NCBI GenBank assembly: GCA_036507695.1 | Contig: DATCIR010000193.1 | Span: 1 to 11,085, forward strand | Length of the DNA: 11,085 bases | Direction of reading: 5' to 3' | Origin: JAKEGK01 sp036507695 | Lineage (GTDB): Bacteria; Pseudomonadota; Gammaproteobacteria; SZUA-152 | Made by a program: the position numbers and the translations under genes | The notes under the pieces: model-generated | The model's database searches: none | What the model was told of the DNA's origin: nothing | The model's input: the letters and a program-made list of their open reading frames with translations, nothing else | Part shown: piece after piece, positions 7,787 through 11,085 of the stretch | Layout: each line of letters opens with the position of its first letter | Numbering within the stretch: position 1 is the first letter of the stretch

Positions 7787-8263
7787 CTACGCAAGATTCC
7801 GGCTAAATAGTTTTTTCCGCGCGCTTTCGGGAATTAGTTCCGATACTTCCAGCCGCTGCAAAATGCCTTTGTTGTCGGTAATCACGCCACCAAGGTAGCC
7901 GGCATTGCCGTTGGCCGCGCCGGATGCTTTGAACCGCGTCTCGTCAATGCGCATCACTTCCGTCAGCCTCTCCGCCAATAATCCAAGCAGGCGTTGCTTT
8001 TTCCTGGACACATCAAACCGGATAACCGCGATACGCGTGCTAAGCCGGATATCCGTTTTAACTCCGGCCATCAGGACTCGGATATCGACCACCGGGACTG
8101 ACTCGCCATGGTAGTTCAATATACCTGCCACATAGTGTGGCGCCTGCGGCATTTCACGCAGTGACACAACCGGCACAATGGCAATAATGTCCCGGGCAGG
8201 CAACACAAACCGGTTCTGGCCAACATAAAACTGCATGTGTAACTTTAAACCCTGGTTTTTCAT
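7787..8263 (-). CDS. wspB: WspB, CheW-type coupling protein
   Basis: A 158-residue single-domain coupling protein that links receptor WspA to kinase WspE in the membrane-associated array. The CheW fold covers nearly the whole length; the region GILNYHGESVPVVDIR (47-62) matches the conserved CheW segment around the strand that contacts the kinase and receptor. It lacks the cysteine-bearing N-terminus of WspD, so the two couplers are distinct. The gene sits 24 nt after wspA and 25 nt before wspC. The ATG at 8263 is preceded only by weak purine-rich sequence. An internal ATG (codon 10) would cut into the first strand and is less likely. Confidence 0.92.
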   Translation of the reverse strand: MKNQGLKLHMQFYVGQNRFVLPARDIIAIVPVVSLREMPQAPHYVAGILNYHGESVPVVDIRVLMAGVKTDIRLSTRIAVIRFDVSRKKQRLLGLLAERLTEVMRIDETRFKASGAANGNAGYLGGVITDNKGILQRLEVSELIPESARKKLFSRNLA

Positions 8264-8287
8264 TACCGGAACGTCTCTAAAACAGCG

Positions 8288-10291
8288 CTAGTTGATAATG
8301 GACCTGCTAACACGGAATTTTGATACCCCATTCTGCAGCGCATGCGCCGCGTCGTTCAGTGCGTCAATGGCGGAATTTGACTGCTTGATTGAAACCACGG
8401 ACTGGTGCGCCGATTCACTGAGTTGCAGCATCGCCTGCTTGATCTGGCTGGCGCCTTGCGCTTGAAAGTGCATACCTTGCTGGACATTTTCAAAGCGTGG
8501 CGCAAAATTCTGCACTTCTTCGATAATTTCCGCCAGCTGCGCGGCCACCTGGTTCACGTCTTCCACACTGCGGCGGACCTGATCCGAGAATTTTTCCATG
8601 CTTAACACACCGGAAGACACTGCGGACTGCATTTCCTTGACCATTTGCTCGATATCCAGGGTGGCAACCGCGGTTTGATCCGCAAGACGCCGGATTTCGG
8701 TCGCAACCACCGCGAATCCCAATCCATATTCGCCGGCCTTCTCCGCCTCAATAGCCGCGTTAAGCGACAACAGGTTGGTTTGATCGGCGACCTTGGTAAT
8801 GGTAGTGACCACACTGTTGATATTGAGCGCTTTTTCGTTGAGAACCTCAAACTTTTGTGAAATGGAGCCCGCCGCTTCCACGATATTATGCATGGTGGAC
8901 TCCATGTGCTCCAGTTCACCATAGCCATCGGATGCCGATTGTCGTGTCCGCTCAGCGGCATTTGCCACTTCATCAATGGTATTCACCAGTTCTTTGGTCG
9001 TTGCCGAGATTTCGGCTGCGGTAGCGGCGATCTCATTGGTGGTTTTTGCCTGTTCGCCGATTGTGGCTTCGTGTTGCTTGGCGGTAGCGGCGATTTCGGT
9101 AGCCGATGATGTCACCTGGATACCGGAACGCTGCACTTGAGATACCAGTGAATTGAGATTCGCCACCATCAACTGTACACCCCGGGCAAGCTTGCTGATG
9201 GCGTCATCCCCATCCGGCATCACTGAACCGGTCAGGTCGCCTTCAGCGGCGCGGGTGACAACTTGCAAAATCTTATCCACTTTGCGGCCGAGTGTTTCCA
9301 CCGCTTCACGCTTTTCTGCGATGGATTTATTGATGTAATCAATCATATCCTGCAGACCGGAGGCTAATTCCCCCATGGCGTCTTTGCCGGTGATGTCGAT
9401 GCGTGCCGAAAAATCCCCTTCGGCAACCCGATTAACAACGTTCAACAATTGATTGACTTTTTGTTGCAGATCTTCCGCAGCTTCGTGTTCGCGGCGCGTG
9501 ACGGCATTAATATTGTCAGCCATATGATTGAACGATTGCCCCAGCTTGCCGATTTCGTCATTGGCGGCCACCCTGGCGCGAACTTCGGTGTCGCCTTCAG
9601 CTCGTTTATTGACGACCCTAATCAATCCTTTCAACGGATTAATAATCCAGATTTTTAGCAGCATATTGACCAGGAACAGGCCAGTGATAAATAAAATCAG
9701 ATTAAAAACTAAGGTGCGCAATAATACGTTATTGACAGACTCATCCACTGAAGCCAGCGAATAGCTGACACGGACCGCGCCATTCACACTGCCGGACGGC
9801 ACTTTGTGACATTGTAAACAGTTTACGCCCCGCGTCTCTTCAGTTGCCCGAAACGGCGTCAATACCGTAAGCTGCCGTTGTCCGGCCTGTTTCTCGATAA
9901 TCACGATGTCCTCGCCCTGCAACGCACGGCGATCAAGTTCATCCAGGGGTTCTTCTTCGGGGAATCCGGGGCCAAACTGGCCACGCACCGGTTGGCCGCG
10001 GATAACCCGCACATCCGTCACTTCCTTGCGCGCCAGCATTTTATTACGCAAGATGCTGCGTTGAGCCATGGTGCCGGTCAGCATCATGGTATTAAGAAAA
10101 TCAAAGTAGAGCGTGGTGATTTCAGTGACCTGTGTTTCCGCCGCATCCATCAAGCGGTCACTTTCCTCGCTGACCGCAAAATAGGTTACAAAGACAATAA
10201 CCATCAGGAAAATCAAGCCAACGGTAATGTTGACCTTCGCCTTTAGCGATAGATGATTAAGGAAAGATAATTGCTCTGTTAATACCGCCAT
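8288..10291 (-). CDS. wspA: WspA, transmembrane chemoreceptor with CXXCH sensor domain
   Basis: A 667-residue receptor, first gene of the cluster. Membrane helices lie at about 21-40 and 190-216, enclosing a predicted periplasmic domain of about 150 residues. That domain contains CLQCH (158-162), a c-type haem attachment motif, close to the second helix. A HAMP domain (about 217-262) is followed by two more HAMP-like units (about 280-324 and 339-383), each marked by an (A)EGD turn. The cytoplasmic hairpin tip (about 503-541, with NLLSLNAAIEAEKAGEYG) and the following DIEQMVKEMQSAVSSGV are very close to Pseudomonas WspA, which supports the name. The sensor domain differs from the classical WspA helical-bundle type. 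There is no C-terminal NWETF-type pentapeptide. AGGGGG (10296-10301) sits 4 nt before the ATG. If the haem is real, export and the cytochrome c maturation system are required. Confidence 0.92.
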   Translation of the reverse strand: MAVLTEQLSFLNHLSLKAKVNITVGLIFLMVIVFVTYFAVSEESDRLMDAAETQVTEITTLYFDFLNTMMLTGTMAQRSILRNKMLARKEVTDVRVIRGQPVRGQFGPGFPEEEPLDELDRRALQGEDIVIIEKQAGQRQLTVLTPFRATEETRGVNCLQCHKVPSGSVNGAVRVSYSLASVDESVNNVLLRTLVFNLILFITGLFLVNMLLKIWIINPLKGLIRVVNKRAEGDTEVRARVAANDEIGKLGQSFNHMADNINAVTRREHEAAEDLQQKVNQLLNVVNRVAEGDFSARIDITGKDAMGELASGLQDMIDYINKSIAEKREAVETLGRKVDKILQVVTRAAEGDLTGSVMPDGDDAISKLARGVQLMVANLNSLVSQVQRSGIQVTSSATEIAATAKQHEATIGEQAKTTNEIAATAAEISATTKELVNTIDEVANAAERTRQSASDGYGELEHMESTMHNIVEAAGSISQKFEVLNEKALNINSVVTTITKVADQTNLLSLNAAIEAEKAGEYGLGFAVVATEIRRLADQTAVATLDIEQMVKEMQSAVSSGVLSMEKFSDQVRRSVEDVNQVAAQLAEIIEEVQNFAPRFENVQQGMHFQAQGASQIKQAMLQLSESAHQSVVSIKQSNSAIDALNDAAHALQNGVSKFRVSRSIIN
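9143..9643 (-). other. Three tandem HAMP-like units in WspA
   Basis: The encoded region 217-383 contains a canonical HAMP with the membrane-proximal Pro (INPLKG) and two further copies. The repeated pattern is VV-x-RAAEGD or close variants at 226-234, 285-293 and 344-352, each followed by a D/E-x-(I/M)-x-x-L/LA helix. This is a poly-HAMP signal relay. Confidence 0.7.
9806..9820 (-). other. CXXCH (CLQCH) haem-attachment motif in WspA
   Basis: The codons TGT TTA CAA TGT CAC encode C158-L-Q-C-H162. The motif lies on the predicted periplasmic side, between the two membrane helices, where cytochrome c maturation acts. It is followed by KVPSGSVNGAVRVSYSL, a layout seen in haem-bearing sensor domains of some chemoreceptors. 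Haem binding itself is inferred. Confidence 0.75.
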
Positions 10292-10295
10292 TGCA

Positions 10296-10304
10296 CCCCC
10301 TGGG
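10296..10304 (-). promoter_or_regulatory. wspA ribosome binding site within a short palindrome
   Basis: Read on the minus strand, AGGGGG is followed by 4 nt and the wspA ATG. It is embedded in CCCC-A-GGGG, an odd palindrome. The loop is too small for a simple hairpin, but the anti-Shine-Dalgarno-like CCCC just upstream could mask the site by other pairing. Confidence 0.45.
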
Positions 10305-10347
10305 GACCTAACCCTTGCATAGCTCCGGCTAACTGCTCACACACAGC

Positions 10348-10370
10348 CTGGCGCCAGCCGGACAGCTGGC
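10348..10370. repeat. Overlapping inverted repeats in the wspA leader
   Basis: CTGGCGCCAG (10348-10357) is a perfect 10-bp palindrome. It overlaps a second repeat, GCCAGC (10353-10358) and GCTGGC (10365-10370), with a 6-nt loop. The two use a shared GCCAG arm, so they are mutually exclusive. They lie 57 to 79 bp upstream of the wspA start and could be an operator or an alternative leader RNA hairpin. Confidence 0.4.
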
Positions 10371-10632
10371 ACAGTGCAAACCCCGCACCAATACCACCGT
10401 GGTTTGAAATGCAGTCCCTGGATAAAGCTGATAGTCGATTGACTTAAACGCGTATTGAAATTCGAGGTATAACGGCGCCCCATAAAACATCAAATTCCAA
10501 AATACGGCCCTGATCCTAACTTTGCCATACGCTGTATAGATATTAGCAAAATGCCTGATTATTTTAGTGAAGTCAATGTCTTAGGAGCCTGATTTAATGA
10601 CCCGCCTTAATAATATAAGTATTTTCTAATCA

Positions 10633-10770
10633 ATGAAATACATCGCGATTTTAGTAACTTAGCTGGTTATTCCAGGTTATGCATCATGCGGCAAAAGGCT
10701 TCCAGGAACGGACAGCACGGCGCCTCCTAGCCTCGCGGCAAAACCACGGCCATCGCAAAAAATTCCGTAA
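10633..10770 (+). pseudogene. Possible decayed small lipoprotein reading frame with internal TAG
   Basis: From ATG at 10633 the frame reads MKYIAILVT, then TAG (10660-10662), then continues in frame as LVIPGYASCGKR and a Pro/Ala/Ser-rich tail ending at TAA (10768-10770). Ignoring the stop, it looks like a short signal peptide with a lipobox-like YASC, similar in style to small Gram-negative lipoproteins. There is no ribosome site and the sample is very short, so chance is a real alternative. Confidence 0.15.
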
Positions 10771-10994
10771 GCTTTTCCGTAAATGGTGGCTTTCGCTGGC
10801 TCACTCAGAACCCGCGGTATTTGGATGGCACCGGCCGCCACTCAAAAGCTGCAACAAGCAAAACGCGCTAACTGAATGCCACGCACACCTGATTAGGTCG
10901 ATAACTATTGACATTCCCGTTAGATTCTTCTGGAACAACACCCGCTCTATACTTTAAACTGGTTTGACAATGGCAAAGGGAAAGACCAACTTTT

Positions 10995-11085
10995 ATGACC
11001 GATACTAATATGAATATGAACGACTCTAAAATGGACACTAAAGCGAAAAAACCATTGCAAGAGTCATTTTTGAATGACCTCAGAA
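10995..11085 (+). CDS. Hfq-like RNA chaperone, N-terminal fragment
   Basis: Only the first 30 codons are in the window; the gene continues to the right. After a polar, Met-rich stretch of about 20 residues, the frame reads LQESFLNDLR (21-30). This matches the N-terminal helix of Hfq (E. coli LQDPFLNALR) at seven of ten positions, including the proximal-face Gln known as Gln8 in E. coli. Hfq is a hexameric Sm-like protein that pairs small RNAs with mRNAs. The extension is longer than in standard Hfq. An in-frame ATG at 11031 would give a near-normal length; ATGs at 11010 and 11016 are also in frame. AAGGG at 10976-10980 is rather far (14 nt) from the first ATG, so the start is uncertain. It is divergent from wspA, and its usual partner genes (miaA, hflX) cannot be checked here. 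Confidence 0.55.
   Translation, partial: MTDTNMNMNDSKMDTKAKKPLQESFLNDLR

Larger units (their letters stand above)
10292..10994. promoter_or_regulatory. Divergent intergenic region between wspA and the Hfq-like gene
   Basis: These 703 bp should hold the promoters of both flanking genes. The wspA-proximal part is GC-rich with inverted repeats (10348-10370) and the wspA ribosome site. The middle (about 10490-10680) is AT-rich. A weak minus-strand promoter candidate is TTGATG (plus-strand 10488-10493), 16 bp before TATACC (10466-10471). For the plus-strand gene a -10-like TATACT (10948-10953) lies about 40 bp before the ATG but has no good -35 box at normal spacing; a perfect TTGACA at 10908-10913 is too far away. 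No well-supported gene is seen inside. Confidence 0.4.

Noticed and set aside
1145..10291. Flagellar chemotaxis (che) or pilus (Pil-Chp) operon as the identity of the cluster
   Set aside because: The CheR-TPR fusion, two distinct CheW couplers, CheA with a C-terminal receiver and the terminal receiver-GGDEF gene in this order specify the Wsp type; no cheY, cheZ, flagellar or pil genes are present.
10908..10953. Sigma-70 promoter TTGACA ... TATACT for the Hfq-like gene
   Set aside because: The two hexamers are 34 bp apart, twice the normal spacing, so they cannot be a single classical promoter; each might belong to a weak promoter of its own.
10679..10957. Plus-strand 92-codon frame with a basic segment (RKKFRKLFRKWW)
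   Set aside because: No ribosome site, odd composition rich in His/Arg/Lys, no recognisable family, and it overlaps the likely promoter zone of the next gene. Probably chance, though the cationic helix-like stretch was noted.
10970..11008. ATGGCAAAGGGAAAG, resembling the usual MAKG start of Hfq
   Set aside because: It is out of frame with the Hfq-like segment, stops after 12 codons, and lies too far from LQESFLN for a canonical Hfq start. Treated as coincidence.
1..11085. CRISPR arrays, transposases, tRNA or rRNA genes
   Set aside because: No regularly spaced repeats, no transposase-like protein and no recognisable tRNA or rRNA sequence were seen on either strand.

Overview
The window looks like part of a proteobacterial chromosome, most likely a gammaproteobacterium of moderate G+C. 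The evidence is a complete surface-signalling (Wsp) chemosensory cluster of the type known from Pseudomonas and relatives, an Hfq-like gene start, and Gram-negative gene features. The species cannot be fixed from this sequence alone.

Layout from left to right. Positions 1-229 are an AT-rich leader with a 16-bp perfect palindrome and repeated CAACTC half-sites. Positions 230-940 (+) hold a single hypothetical gene with weak cupin-like features and a strong ribosome binding site. Positions 941-1144 are the space between convergent genes, with no convincing terminator. Positions 1145-10291 (all -) are seven tightly packed genes that, read in their own direction, run wspA, wspB, wspC, wspD, wspE, wspF, wspR, the same order as the classical Wsp operon. 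Positions 10292-10994 are a 703-bp divergent intergenic region with inverted repeats and a possible decayed lipoprotein ORF. From 10995 (+) an Hfq-like gene begins and runs off the window.

How the genes work together. By homology, the receptor WspA signals through two CheW-type couplers (WspB, WspD) to the hybrid kinase WspE. WspE phosphorylates WspR, a receiver-GGDEF diguanylate cyclase that makes cyclic di-GMP. WspC (methyltransferase with TPRs) and WspF (methylesterase) set the adaptation state. The kinase, cyclase, methyltransferase and methylesterase catalytic motifs are all visible.

The most notable departure from the textbook system is in the receptor. Its predicted periplasmic domain carries a CXXCH motif (CLQCH) typical of covalent c-type haem attachment, and it is followed by three tandem HAMP-like units. 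The cluster may therefore couple a redox or gas signal, rather than or in addition to surface contact, to cyclic di-GMP. Secondary oddities are a WspF receiver with Asn-Asn in place of the acidic pair and no conserved Lys, and a four-cysteine N-terminal segment in WspD.
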